Assembly (NCBI GenBank): GCA_958510825.1
Contig: OY294047.1
Coordinates: forward strand, 47,785,365 to 47,849,364
From: Brachypterus glaber
Lineage: Eukaryota > Arthropoda > Insecta > Coleoptera > Kateretidae
DNA length: 64,000 bases
Direction: 5' to 3'
Below the pieces are notes generated by a model. It was not told the origin of the DNA. It saw nothing but the letters and a program-made list of their open reading frames with translations, and did no database searches. This document shows positions 42,776 to 54,233 of the stretch, piece after piece (positions within the stretch are counted from its first letter, which is position 1; every line of letters begins with the position of its first letter). Position numbers and translations under genes: made by a program.

Positions 42776-43023
42776 AGAATGAAAAGATAGCATTGTTTGA
42801 CAAAAAAATTATATATATTTTTTTTTTAGATTACACAGGACCACAATTTTTTTTTCTGTCGCTTGACGTCAGAAATGGTTTTCTAAATGTATTTTTGGTA
42901 GCTGAACACGAATCCGTCGTCCGTTTTGGCCCATCACGTCAGAATTTTTTTAAAATAGTAAAAAAAATGATTTTTTCCTTTCGCAAATTTTATTACGCTC
43001 ATATTTTGCAAAATATTAGTTAG

Positions 43024-43199
43024 AAGGTATTATATGCCATATTTTTGGAATCAGCGCCTTGAGATCTATCGACATGATTTTTTTTATCCAGGCGATGACC
43101 GAAATTTGACAATTTTGACCATATCTCAGATTTTTTTTTTTTTTTTTTGTAGACAGAGCTTGACGCGCTGATTCCAAAAATATAGAAAAATGATACCTT
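43024..43199. repeat. Inverted repeat with AATCAGCGC arms
   Basis: 'aaggtattatatgccatatt' ... 'ggaatcagcgccttgagat' pairs with 'gacgcgctgattcc' ... 'aaatgatacctt'. Arms about 50 bp, T-run in the centre. Confidence 0.6.
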
Positions 43200-43311
43200 T
43201 AGATTATTATTTTTGAAAATATAAGCGAAATAACATTTTCAAAAAAAAAAACATTGGTATTTCGTTTAAAAGAAAAACCTGACGTGATGGGATTCAATTT
43301 TAAAAACATAG

Positions 43312-43690
43312 GCTATAAAAAACTGACTTTTTGTTCTTATTTTAGCTTTAAAGTAATATTCAAAACTGTTTATAGTTGTCGTTATTTAAAATATGGTGCT
43401 ATAGGTCTATCTTCCTACACGAAGATCTTGAAGATAAAGAGGTCAGATTGAGTTACAATTTATTTATTTTTTTTAATACTGCACTTTTAAATTAAGAAAA
43501 TCCCATTCAACTATTAAATATATCCAAGAAGCTGACTTCTCGGTTCTTATTTTAGTTTTAAAGTGATATCTAAAAGTGTCTAAAGTTAATGTCATCCTTT
43601 GAAATGTTGGAACAACTATTTAATTTTATTTTTTTTTAATGCTGCATTTCCAAATTAAGAAAACTCCTAAACTATTAAAATATATCCAAG
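43312..43690. repeat. Diverged tandem duplication, about 200-bp unit
   Basis: 'gttcttattttagctttaaa', 'actgcacttttaaattaaga' and 'tattaaatatatccaag' recur in the same order about 200 bp later with substitutions. Confidence 0.6.
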
Positions 43691-43879
43691 ACTTACCAAA
43701 TGTTCATGAAATGTATTTTTGCAAAATCTGCAGCGTTTACTAAAAATATTTTATTCTGAAAAAAGAAAAAGATCTTTAGAAAACACTCAGTATCATAAAA
43801 ACGTAATGTTCATTGGCAGTAGTTTAGAAACTTTTTTCTCCGTTTGTCCTTTTTTCCATTCTTTGGTATATTTTTTATA

Positions 43880-44120
43880 TCTCCAAGTCTCAACTCTTCT
43901 TAGGCTTCCTGTTTCGCATTGCGCGTGTCCCCACCCCTTTCCCCTACAATTCCCCATTCTTCCCGACGTTTCATCCCCACTTCTGCGCTGCGTTCGACGC
44001 TGATCCAGACGCCACCGCCGCTGCATATCCTGTGTCGCGACACCAGAGATGTGGGTGGCCCGCTGACCCACTTTTCACATCCAGACGTGCCCCACGGCGG
44101 CACAGGGCCGGAATAAGGGA
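43880..44120. other. GC-rich island
   Basis: Strongly GC- and C-rich (cccctttcccctacaattcc, gatccagacgccaccgccgc) with several overlapping frames on both strands and no recognisable domain. It ends near 'cacagggccggaa', which resembles a hAT terminus. Confidence 0.4.
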
Positions 44121-44788
44121 CGAAAATCGTGGTTTAAACATGGGCTTCTACGAGATAAAAATTAAAAAAACGTTTTACAGGAAATATTTTTAAAACTGAT
44201 CAATTTTCTTGCTGAAAAAATCTTGAATATTTAAAATGTGAAAAAACTCTTAAACAAAATATGTTGTTTAAAATTTAACCAAAATCTATAAGAAAATAAA
44301 CAAATGTATATTGAAGCGCTTTAACTAAAACGATGTCGAGTGAATTTAAAGGAAAAAATAAAAAAAATATATTTTTTAACTTCTTTCAATTTTTAAATAA
44401 AGTGGGGCTGACCCTAAATTCGTTAGGAACTTAAAATTTTCAAAAAAATGTGTTTTTCGAAATACCTTAATGTTAGTCCTAGGGTTTCCAGTCCCAAAAT
44501 TCGAGATCCCGAAATATCGGAATATCCCAAAAAATTTTCAGTCCCGAAATCCCAAAAATACCGAAAAGTACCGAAATCCCGGAAACATATCCAAAAAATT
44601 CCGATTTTTTTAACGAATTTATGTGTAATTGTGATTTGCGCGTAGTATTTTTTTGTTTCCGATGATGAAAACGCACCCCTGGAGACTCCAGACTGGCTTC
44701 TAGACCTAACAAAACTTTTTCTGAAAAACGGGCTGAGCATTTTTGAAGAACTTTTTTCGTGATACAATCGTACATTATATTAATTTAT

Positions 44789-45070
44789 GGGAGGCATAGC
44801 GTAGTGGCTAGCGCGTATGTATAGCAAGTCTACTATCGTGAGTTCGATTCTCACTGGCGCCGATTTGCCTTTTTCAGTCAATTAATAATTGAAATTTGGC
44901 GAAGGCGATAAGTGAAACGGACAATCCCTAGAAACTGGTTCGAAAGTCAGTATAAGCCGGTGGTTCCCTCTACTACTAGCCCACACAAGTCCTGGACTTA
45001 GGGGATGCTTAATTAAGTAGAATAGTACGAGGTTAAACAAATAAACAAACAAACAAATAAACAAACAAAT
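44789..45070 (+). mobile_element. tRNA-derived SINE, copy 2
   Basis: Head GGGAGGCATAGCGTAGTGG (A box), B box GTGAGTTCGATTCTCAC, then CTGGCGCCGATTTGCC. Body identical in order to copy 1 ('aaatttggcgaaggcg', 'gcccacacaagtcctggact'), ending in an AAAC/AAAT-rich tail. 'attaatt' flanks both sides and may be the target duplication. Confidence 0.85.
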
Positions 45071-45262
45071 TAATTGAATTTGTATAAAAATGTTTTATTA
45101 AATAAATATTACTTTCTTAATTTTAAGTAAACACTATAAAAAATAATATAAAAGCCAATAAAAGCAAGATTTTTTTTTATAATATATATAAACAAATTCT
45201 TGCTTTTATTAGAGTTTATTTTGTATAGTATTTGTTTTTAAATAAAGAAATTAATATTTATT

Positions 45263-45950
45263 TGGGCGGTGCTATGCAATAACCATCTAATCCACATTGT
45301 GAAATGACAGTACACTCAGAGAAAAATCGTTGTAAAATCAAACAAAAGTCATATGATTTAAAAGAAAACCAATATATTTTTGCTCCGACAGTGTTTTTTG
45401 TTAATTCAAAATGATATTTTTTAATTTTATAAGCCATTGTAAAAATAAAAATGTTCATTGCAATTTAAAAAATGTTTCCTCTTAAATAATTTAAACTTGT
45501 AAATGATTTGAATACAAAAACTGGTTATTTTAAAAAGAAATCTTTTAATTTATTGATATTTTTCAACAATATAAAGGGAAATATTATAATTTTATTAAGA
45601 AAACATTAAAATAAGAAAGTAAGGTTCAATACTTTTACCTTAAAGTGAAAAACGGTTTGGTGTAAAAATTATTTTTTTAAATTAATATTCTTCATAACTA
45701 AAACGTAAAGTTTTTACTGTTAATATTTTAAAAGGCAATTTTTTTAAATTAAAATAATTTCTTATTGATTTTACAAGATGGGATTTTTCTGAGTGTAGGT
45801 TACAGAAACTTTTTACCCAATATCTTTTAGAGGAATTTTATTAAAGATTACATATTCTGTACATGTTCTGATACATGAACAGTGAACCAAATGCTTAATT
45901 TTAAGTCATCTCCCAATGTGGGTTGGACGGTCATTGCATAACACCGCCCA
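45263..45950. mobile_element. Inverted-repeat element with TGGGCGGTG termini
   Basis: Termini of about 46 bp: TGGGCGGTGCTATGCAATAA ... and, inverted, TGGGCGGTGTTATGCAATGA .... The interior beyond the termini is mostly the MITE at 45313-45795. Target duplication unclear. Confidence 0.7.
45313..45795. mobile_element. Tc1/mariner-like MITE nested in the TGGGCGG element
   Basis: Termini CACTCAGAGAAAAATC and, inverted, CACTCAGAAAAATCCC, flanked by TA (45311-45312, 45796-45797). Related to the MITE at 24365-24604. Confidence 0.7.
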
Positions 45951-46126
45951 TTTAATAAAACTTATACAAAACTACAATTTTTTTTTTAAATAAAATATAA
46001 ATAAAATATGTTTAATACTCGTTATTTTAATATCAACTTTTTAGTTTTAGTATTAGATAATTAATTTCTTATGAAAATAAACCTTTTTAAATTTCGGGAT
46101 CGGGATCAGGAATCCCTAGTTAGTCC

Positions 46127-46469
46127 ATAGCTGTTTTAATTTGTATAGAGCTTTAGTTTTGGCAATTTTGTTAAATTTATTCTTAGTTTTTTATTTGGAG
46201 CACAACTTCTTCTCAACGTAATCTATGTGGGTCAATGCGATAAAAAGGTCTCCGGCTAATTTGCCGGAGTCATGTAGGAAAACCTCTTTGTTGTTCCTAG
46301 GTAAAGTAAAATAGGATTTTATTTTTTAAAAATCCTTAGATTTAAATTTTTCATTCTACTAAAATAAAGGCAAACGTTAGTGTAATGAAAATTTAAGCCT
46401 AATGATCCAAATTCTAGAAATATAAAGACTATGCTCGTCAAAAAATAAGTAGCCAAAGGATTTAAAAGG
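46127..46469. other. No gene seen
   Basis: AT-rich with a small hairpin tccggctaatttgccgga near 46252. Confidence 0.4.
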
Positions 46470-46815
46470 ATATAATAAAACTATATAAAAAACAAGTTTT
46501 TAAACTTAAAACCCTTCTATTGATTACGTATTATGTATAACTAAAAAGTAGAAAACAAGATATACCAATTTACAAAAACGAATTTTTTAAAAGAAAGGTT
46601 TTGGAATTTGTGATTTCTTTCTTTTTGCCAACATTTCCAAAAACCTTCTTTTAAAAAATTCGTTTTTGTAAATTGGTATATCTTGTTTTCTACTTTTTAG
46701 TTATACATAATACGTAATCAATAGAAGGGTTTTAAGTTTAAAAACTTGTTTTTTATATAGTTTTATTTTCAAGTTTTTAGTTATAATTTATTAATGTGTG
46801 AAGCAACCCGGGAGT
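46470..46815. mobile_element. Family D foldback palindrome, copy 2, cut by the assembly gap
   Basis: It matches 3926-4275 in inverse orientation, including the asymmetric loop (tttctttctttttgccaac). The match runs to 'gaagcaacccgggagt', immediately at the first N. Confidence 0.85.
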
Positions 46816-47015
46816 NNNNNNNNNNNNNNNNNNNNNNNNNNNNNNNNNNNNNNNNNNNNNNNNNNNNNNNNNNNNNNNNNNNNNNNNNNNNNNNNNNNNN
46901 NNNNNNNNNNNNNNNNNNNNNNNNNNNNNNNNNNNNNNNNNNNNNNNNNNNNNNNNNNNNNNNNNNNNNNNNNNNNNNNNNNNNNNNNNNNNNNNNNNNN
47001 NNNNNNNNNNNNNNN
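46816..47015. other. Assembly gap (200 N)
   Basis: Exactly 200 unknown bases, a round number, so the true length may differ. By comparison with copy 1 the missing part should begin with about 30 bp of family D flank followed by a (TA)n run. Confidence 0.95.
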
Positions 47016-47755
47016 AAAAAGATCGCTAAGCACTATGTAGTCCATTATGTTATACACTGAGCTACAAAACTGCTTTGTAAACGAGTAATAAATTATCGGA
47101 TCTCCGCTTCCTCGATCTCTTCTATATCAACTAAAGTCTTTTAATTAATTGCCGCTTAAACTTTTAAAGTAAGTAAATAGCGTTTTACAGTAGACAATAT
47201 AATAATTTTTAACTGTAAGTTATATAATAATTAAATAGTGAGTTACTAGAATGGTATACTAAACAAGTTTCATAATTTTTGCGTATTTTTTTTTATTTTT
47301 AACATCTTGTTTATATTTTATGACTGAAATTAATTTGAAGCAAAAGAAAAAATAATTATATTATTCACAAAAAAAAATTTAAGTTTTTTTTGAAAGCTAC
47401 AGAAGAGTAAAAAAAAACACTTTTCCTCTGAGTGAAACATACTATTTTTTCAGTTGTAAAATATAAACATTTTAGTACGCTGAATAAAAATATATTTTTT
47501 TTTAGTATTTGGAAAAATGCAGTATACCATTTACTGTGTAGCATTACATATCTTTACAGCTTGTTATTTTAATTAATTTATTAAGTCATTAATAACACAT
47601 GGCTACAAAACAATTATATATGACATATGTGGCTATAATATTTCTATGTATTTTGGGCTACTGAATCGAATTATATTGCCAGAATTACTTATTGCCTTTT
47701 ATTTTATGAAAAATCGAAATAACTGGCCCCAACAAAACAAAATTTAAAACAAATG
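47016..47755. other. No gene seen; family F tail inside
   Basis: 47504-47566 carries the family F tail ('atttggaaaaatgcagtata', 'ttacatatctttacagcttg'). The rest is AT-rich. Confidence 0.45.
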
Positions 47756-47838
47756 GAAGAAGAAGAAGAAGAAGAAGAAGAAGAAGAAGAAGAAGAAGAA
47801 GAAGAAGAAGAAGAAGAAGAAGAAGAAGAAGAAGAAGA
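47756..47838. repeat. (GAA)n microsatellite
   Basis: About 83 bp of uninterrupted GAA/AGA triplets. Confidence 0.95.
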
Positions 47839-49152
47839 GTCCAATCCAATCCCCTTTATTTTCTACAAAAAAGGTTATAATATTATAGTTTCTGAGATCA
47901 ACCCTGAAAGCGAAACTGTTTGAGCCCTTCAGATTGTTCTAGTAAGAAAGAAAGGCGAGTGAGTAATTTTGAAACGGTATTCGAATTGAAATTTTAACAT
48001 TGCGTAAAATGTAATTTAATTATTTGTGTATGTACATTACATTTATTTTTTTTGTGGCCCTGTGTAATTAAAACTATTTTTCTGCTATAGTTTAGAATGT
48101 CCAGGTGTTTCAATCCTCTGGATTTGACACGCCACTGTGACCAAGGAATAAATCACATTGCATTCCTGGCAACTGCGATTTTTGTCAGCGTACTAAGAAA
48201 TGAGTTGTCAGCGCTAAAAAGAATACATGATATGGTGGAGCAAAAATAACTGCCTACAATGGGACCCTAAAATATATTTGAAAGTAACAGAAGGTACAAA
48301 AGGAGTCCATAAGGCACCTCAGAATTTCAAAATTATTCCTGTGTTTACTAATTGTTAAGTAATATTTAAACGTTGAAACTTTAGGGTTTCCATGTTACTT
48401 TTTAAATATGTTAATACTTTTTAAAAATAATTCATTGCATGGGACTTTATCAAAAGTAATTTAAAGTGTGTTCAGGTATATTTAATAGGCTAGAACGTTT
48501 TGAAACGTTCGCTTAAAAGCAAAATGCTTTTAAAATTTCTTCTAAAACTTGAGTGGGTGGATGTATCTTCCCTTCTCTTCTTTTATGGAGGTCTTGTTCT
48601 ATTATTTCATAATATTCTCATTTCAGTATAAAAGCGAGAAATATTATACACAATTCTTTATGTAATCTAATTATGATAATAGACAGCAGATGTAAACTTC
48701 TTTGCCTCCATTTCTAAATGTCCCCTAACATGTATTTCTTCTTATTTAAAACCAAGCAAAGATATGCAAAGATTCACATCTACTGGTAGAAAAAAGTAAT
48801 TTTTAACGCCACCCTTATATAAGGCTCGCCCCCGCGTTCACTGGATCGCCCCCCCATTAAATCGTAATTATCATACGCAATGCGATGCAACTGTGCGAAT
48901 CGCAAGTCAAGGTCGCTTATGTCACGACAGATCGCATGATCTTTGTTTCTCTCGTGTGCTGGATATTTATGGATGTTTGTAAAAGGGATAAACTGTCGCT
49001 TATGTATGTATGCGATTCCATAGCCTTTCTGATTTTACAGCAATAAATTACCTATGGCGAAAAATTAAATCTAAATCTTTCTATATTCATAATTTATTTC
49101 AATATTTTCACTATCAAGCTAGCATGGCATCCTATAGAAGTAAATAGTTTTT
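47839..49152. other. No gene recognised
   Basis: 48820-48960 is GC-richer (aaggctcgcccccgcgttca; gcgaatcgcaagtcaagg), resembling the stretch at 17.4-17.6 kb in composition, but no frame is recognised. Confidence 0.35.
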
Positions 49153-49498
49153 ATGGCGACAAGAGTAATAAATTTTGCTACTATAGATAATACTGATTTT
49201 GGTGTTTTGAAACCACAGTTGAAGATGCAAGTGAAAGAAGAGGTTAAGTAACATTTCATGATTCTGATTCATTCTAATTTTGCCATGGATAAAGGGGTTA
49301 TGTGCATATGTAATTTGCCCCATCATCAAAACATATAATAATGTTTTGATAATAATAATTTCTACTAATCATACCAATTAAATGTTAAAATAAACTTTAT
49401 AGGTTGGTGGCTTCTATATAGAAGCCACAAACGGTCGAGCTGTTTCAGCAGAATCTTGTGTAAGAACCACGGATGTTGGATCTCATCAGTTCAAGTAG
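49153..49498 (+). CDS. Candidate small two-exon coding unit, function unknown
   Basis: Exon 49153-49242 begins MATRVINFATIDNTDFGVLK and ends ...QVKEE, followed by the donor GTTAAG. After a 160-bp intron ending TTATAG, exon 49403-49498 reads VGGFYIEATNGRAVSAESCV RTTDVGSHQFK, then stop. The junction is phase 0; the joined frame is 61 residues with protein-like composition, unlike the low-complexity frames around it. I do not recognise the family. It could be the last exons of a longer gene, a decayed copy, or a chance frame. No upstream exon was identified. Confidence 0.3.
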
Positions 49499-49652
49499 AA
49501 AAATATATAATATAATATGTGTATATTATAGATAATACCAAAAAACAAGTAAGCGTTTTGGACTTTTTCATAAATAAAACTATTTTATAATTTTTCAGTT
49601 TTAAAAATTTGTATAAAAATTAATGACCGACAAGCATAGTTTGGTCTTGGGG
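49499..49652. other. Short AT-rich spacer
   Basis: A/T-rich words with 'taatataatatgtgtatatt'; no feature. Confidence 0.4.
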
Positions 49653-49781
49653 ATCTCTTAATTAAGCATTAAGTAGTAGATAAAACCACCGGCTTATACT
49701 GCGCCAGTGAGAATCGAACTCACGCTAGTTGTAGTAGACTTGTCATGTACAGACGCCGTAGACCACTACACCAATCCTCCC
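49653..49781 (-). mobile_element. tRNA-derived SINE, copy 3 (body truncated)
   Basis: On minus: GGGAGGATTGGTGTAGTGG, then a B box GTGAGTTCGATTCTCAC, CTGGCGCA and a short body ('ttataagccggtgg'-type word). The head differs from copies 1 and 2 but the B box and the junction are the same. Confidence 0.75.
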
Positions 49782-50149
49782 ATAAGTTGGTAGCTAGTAT
49801 TTATGCCACCCTTAATCAAAAACCAAATAAAAATCATGTATAGAGTGGTTAGGTTATCATAGTTAAGGTTGCTAAAAAATCCTTTATTTTCTAAAACGAA
49901 AAAGTTGCCCTATAAAGGGTTAAATAAATTCTATAAATGTTACAAAAATCTGATGATCTCATTAATATGTTTTTGCAAAATAATCCCTTTCTTCCATTCA
50001 CACCCTTTATAGTTTTCTTAGTTTTTCTCATATATTTCAAATCCTTGAGTAGGCATTAAAAAAAAGAACATATAGACAACTTAAAATGGAACTATTTCTA
50101 ACCCCTAAATCCTTTCTTGTTTGTTAGCAGTATTCCATTCTAGGTCTGT
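49782..50149. other. No gene seen
   Basis: AT-rich DNA without recognised features. Confidence 0.4.
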
Positions 50150-50330
50150 CTAACCGTCTTCTTACTTCAAGCTCGAGCTGGAGCGATCGCTCTTTAGAAT
50201 ATCTTTAAAGTAAACTCTCATATCTTAGTTCTGACCATTTGATCCCTTGTCCTAATTAGCTATTTTCATAAGATATACTTTCCCCCGGCTATCTCCTCTA
50301 CGCTCTCGTTTGTAACACTTTTTAAAAATT
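50150..50330 (-). pseudogene. Decayed LINE ORF2 fragment
   Basis: 'gaccatttgatcccttgtcc', 'ttttcataagatatac' and 'ctctacgctctcgtttgtaa' parallel the LINE fragment at 21600-21720. Translated on minus it gives VTNESVEEIAGGKYIL followed by stops. Same family, older. Confidence 0.55.
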
Positions 50331-51189
50331 CAGGTCCTTCTACAGACCCACAATTCAAAGGACACACATTTATATAATTTATTTCTAGGAACGGAGATAT
50401 GGGGGAAGGGGCCAGCAATGCTGTTTGAATTGAAAAATGGTTTGGTCAGTTGGAAAATTTCTGGGGAAAAATTGTTAGGTAAAGCTTTTTTTTTTAAGAG
50501 GTAAGAACCTTTTTTTAGTCATCAAAATTTTTTCTAGGGGTTAAGCTTCATTTCAGACGACAGTTTGGTAAATTTTGCTTCATCAGTTAGTAGATTTTGA
50601 TACCGACACCTACCAAACCATGTCCAAGCCATATGATCAAAAAATAAAACTTCCTTCTTGTATGTATAAAAACCAAACCTTAATTCCCGCGTTCACTAGC
50701 TCTTCAGACGGTCCTAACCCGGACCTACCTCACAGCCAGCCATTACGGCCGAAAAACCGTCTACCTTCTGTCTCCTTTGAGCGTCATTGACCTCCATGAA
50801 GCCAATACGCGCCACACCACGCATTTTACGCACCTCGCTGATGACGTCACGGGGACAACGACCAGACTGCGATATCGATCCTCGGTGAAGTTGTTGTTGT
50901 GCGTGAGCGTTTCTCCATCTAGACGTCTCACAGAGGGGTATTTTGTCTTAGAAGCTGGTCAAAATTATTTAATTTTTGGTCTTAGTTTCATTATTTTTTA
51001 TTATTTTTTGTTTGTTTGTTGTAAAACATTGTGTTGTGAAGAGGTGAAGTCTGTGTACAAATTTTCGGAAGTCTGCCAAAAATTTCAAAAATTTGACAAA
51101 AATATCGAAAATTCCGGTAATTTTTGATAAGATTTTAAAGAAATTTCAGAAATCCGAGGGCGAAAGCCGATGAAAAAAAATTGTACACC
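50331..51189. other. Unassigned; GC-richer part at 50670-50940
   Basis: 50670-50940 is CpG-containing and includes a perfect CRE-like TGACGTCA at about 50840. Frames of 71 and 116 codons overlap here but resemble no family. It may be a promoter or element 5' region. Confidence 0.35.
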
Positions 51190-51192
51190 TTA

Positions 51193-51382
51193 GGGAGCGT
51201 TGAAGAATTACGTAACGCGCTAAAGGGGGTGGGGGTCTCGAAAACGTTACGCCGCATTACAGAGGGGGGTGGGTGTCAGTAAAAATGTTACGTAACACTT
51301 AAAACATTATAAACTTATAAAATGTTGGATCACGTTTTTACAAATGGCCATATTTTGCTTTACGTAATACTTGAACGTTCCC
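51193..51382. mobile_element. Harbinger-like MITE (190 bp)
   Basis: Termini GGGAGCGTTGAAGAATTACG and, inverted, GGGAACGTTCAAGTATTACG, flanked by the 3-bp duplication TTA (51190-51192, 51383-51385). A TTA duplication with GGG termini is typical of PIF/Harbinger elements. Two internal ACGTTAC/GTTACG plus GGGGGGTGGG blocks. Confidence 0.8.
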
Positions 51383-51385
51383 TTA

Positions 51386-52745
51386 ACTCCTTCTAGGAGG
51401 TAATTCCTTTTTTTTTCTTTAAGATTACCTTGAAAAATCTTAATTATTACTTAACGAAAGTCAAACGTTTGATAAAAATAAGATTTCCTCCTTCATGATT
51501 TTCTCCAATTGGTACACCTGAATTCCTCAGCGGTTAACCTCGCAGAAATCTTAGCGAAAATCTTAAAAATAATAGATTTTTTATGTCAAATGTATGTAAA
51601 AATGCTTGTCTAAGCGCCAAGAAACATTTTCGACTTTTGGCCATTCTTAGCATCCAAATAACCACATGTGCGTACGCGACTCTGAATTTCCTTTGTGTCG
51701 ATGACTTTGTTTTTATTTTTTTTTTCGACTGTTTTGGTCCGCCATAGCCGGCTAGACGAATTCTATTACGCATTTTTAGGACAAACACCTTTGGATGACA
51801 CGCACTGCCGATTTTTGAACCGAAATTTAACTTTCGGTTTTAAAAAATTAACTGTTGATTGTTTACGCATATTTTGATATAGCCTAACCTAAGACACACA
51901 CTTTTTGATTGTCTTTTTTAACGGCAATTTAAAATTTAAAATATTTATTTTAATATTAAAACATAGGTGGTTGTTAATAGTTTTTGGTCAATTATATCAA
52001 GCTGAAAAAATTCTAAACATTTAAATAAAAAAAAAAAATCTTGAGTAAGCGAAAGTAATTGATTTTAATTAAGAATTCAGAGCCGAAGTTTTGATTATAT
52101 ACATAATTTCGATTATAACCATAATACATAAAAATTATATGTGCCAGAGCGCACTGGGAGTGAAACTACATATGTATTCTATTCGGATTGTCCTCGACAA
52201 CATAATTTGCATCCTTATATTATTTTTTAGAGAATCTAAATTCTTCATTTATAAACATTTAAGTTTAGGTACTACATGAATTTGATTGATGCTGTGCTTT
52301 AAATTTGAAGCTTAACCGAGTTACGTTTTTCTTCTAATCAAGTTTATCAAAAACACAAATTGGGTTTAAAAAACTTGAGTAGAAGAAAAAATAGGGCCAC
52401 TCCGTGCGGCGGCAGTTCTGCTAAATCACCGTTAAGCCTCCGTCAACGACAATAAAATGTTGCCCCGGGATGAAGAAACTGTAGAAGAAGAAGTAAAAGA
52501 CATGAGCGTAGAAGAAGAAGAAGTAAAAAAAATGAGCTTCAAATAAAAAAACTCTGCTGATTTAGTACTTTTTGAGGACTGAAAAAATGACAACTTTCAG
52601 GAAAATCCTGATATCTCCTAAACCAGAAGAAAAAACGTAAAAAAATAAAAAAGAAAATATTTATTAAAACTGCGGCAATAAGAAAAACTTTAATAATTTG
52701 ATAAACAGTTGCAGTGGCGTACCATGCAAGTCCTAGAAGATTTGG
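51386..52745. other. No gene recognised
   Basis: 84-, 62- and 60-codon frames occur, without domains. 52470-52530 has short (GAA) runs. Confidence 0.35.
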
Positions 52746-53891
52746 TAAGAAACATAGTTGTACATTATTTGTTGCTGTTAATAAGAAAAAAAAATTATCA
52801 TTCTTGAAACAAACAAAAGTAGAGAATGTTTAAGCTTTAAAACTAAAAAAGAATTAGTAAATCCACTAATTAGTTTTCGAAATATTTGAATTTAAAAAAT
52901 GTCAATTTTTTAGGTGTCCGGAATTTAATGTGCATTTTGTTTGCGAGAATTTTTGTAAATACAGTGCGGTCCAAAAGTCACCCCCCCCTCTTAACTTTTG
53001 AACGAGTTGAGATATCGATTTCAAATTTGAACTCTTAAATAAAACAACTTAAACTATCTTTAAGCATATATTTGATACTTTTATCTCTTAAAATGTGGGC
53101 AGGGGGGCATGGGGGAAATTTTTTTAAATGGAAAGGGGGGTAATGTGATACATTATTTTAAAGCCTTTAAAATTCTCTATATAACCATACATTTTTTAAA
53201 TTTTTTAAACATGTTTTTTAAGGTTTTGATTTTTCAGTTTTTTGTGCTAAAAAAATAAATTTTTAAGTTTTTTGTTAATTTTGATTTATGTCAACTAAAA
53301 TTAGTTGAAAAGTATAATTTACTTTTTTTCATTATGAAATTAGGCATTTTTAAAAAATTGATTTTTTAGAGAAATTTTGACAAAAATACCCATTTTCAAC
53401 CCTATTTTAAACCCAAAAATGTTTAAAAAAAATAAAAAATATACAGTTAATTGGAGAATTTTATAAGTTTTAAAATGATGTATCACACGACCTACCTTTC
53501 CATTTAAAAAAATGTCGCCCCATGCCCCCCTGCCCACATTTTAGGAGCTAAAAGTATCAAATATATGCTTAAAGATAGTTTAAGTTGTCTTATTTAAGAG
53601 TTCTAAATTTGAAGTCGATATCTCAACTCGTTCAAAAGTTAAGAGGGGGGGTGACTTTTGGACTTTATTTACAAAAATTCTCGCAAACAAAATACACTGC
53701 CGCACATTAAATTCCAGACACCTAAAAAATTGACATTTTTTAAATTCAAATATTTCGAAAACTAATTAATGGATTTACTAATTCTTTTTTAGTTTTAAAG
53801 CTTAAACATTATCTACTTTTGTTTGTTTGAAGAATGATTATTTTTTTTTTTCTTATTAACAGCAACAAATAATGTACAACTATGTTTCTTA
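52746..53891. mobile_element. Giant foldback element G2 (1.15 kb)
   Basis: Arms of about 440 bp (52746-53187 and 53452-53891) are near reverse complements: outer 'aagaaacatagttgtacatt', mid 'ggtccaaaagtcaccccccc', inner 'gggcaggggggcatggggg'. The spacer is about 260 bp and T-rich. The inner part (about 53030-53605) matches foldback G1, while the outer arms do not. No coding frame. Confidence 0.85.
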
Positions 53892-54233
53892 TTATGTAAT
53901 ATAATATTTGAGATTCTTTTTAACTTTCTTCCAAAGAAAGTATCCAAGTAAAATGAATAGAATCCACGTGCGTGAAATAGATATGTAAAAAACCTATTCA
54001 TAGGTATAATTTTCATTTATTTCAGGCAACTGAATAGTGTTTTTTTTTTGTTTCTTAGTATTTAACAGGAAGTTGTCTGGTATTTCATAGATGACTATAA
54101 TTACGCATTTTTATTTAATTTGCTTGTTTTAGAACACTGCCCATGCATGCGTAAAAGTATGATATGAATGAAAAAATATAATTTTGCTGATCAGATGTGA
54201 TGTCGGCATAAAACAAAAGGCTTGTGCTCAAAC
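53892..54233. other. No gene seen
   Basis: AT-rich without recognised features. Confidence 0.4.

Larger units (their letters stand above)
44480..46118. mobile_element. hAT-like non-autonomous element carrying nested insertions
   Basis: Flanked by the exact 8-bp duplication GTTAGTCC (44472-44479, 46119-46126). Termini TAGGGTTTCC and, inverted, TAGGGATTCC, each followed by GATCCCGAAAT-type words that repeat several times at the left end. It contains a SINE (44789-45070) and an inverted-repeat element (45263-45950), which itself contains a MITE. No hAT transposase is seen. Confidence 0.85.

Noticed and set aside
43793..44116. Cluster of overlapping ORFs on both strands
   Set aside because: Explained by high GC content and few stops; no domain recognised on either strand.
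46791..47060. ORFs across the N gap
   Set aside because: Consist almost entirely of unknown residues.
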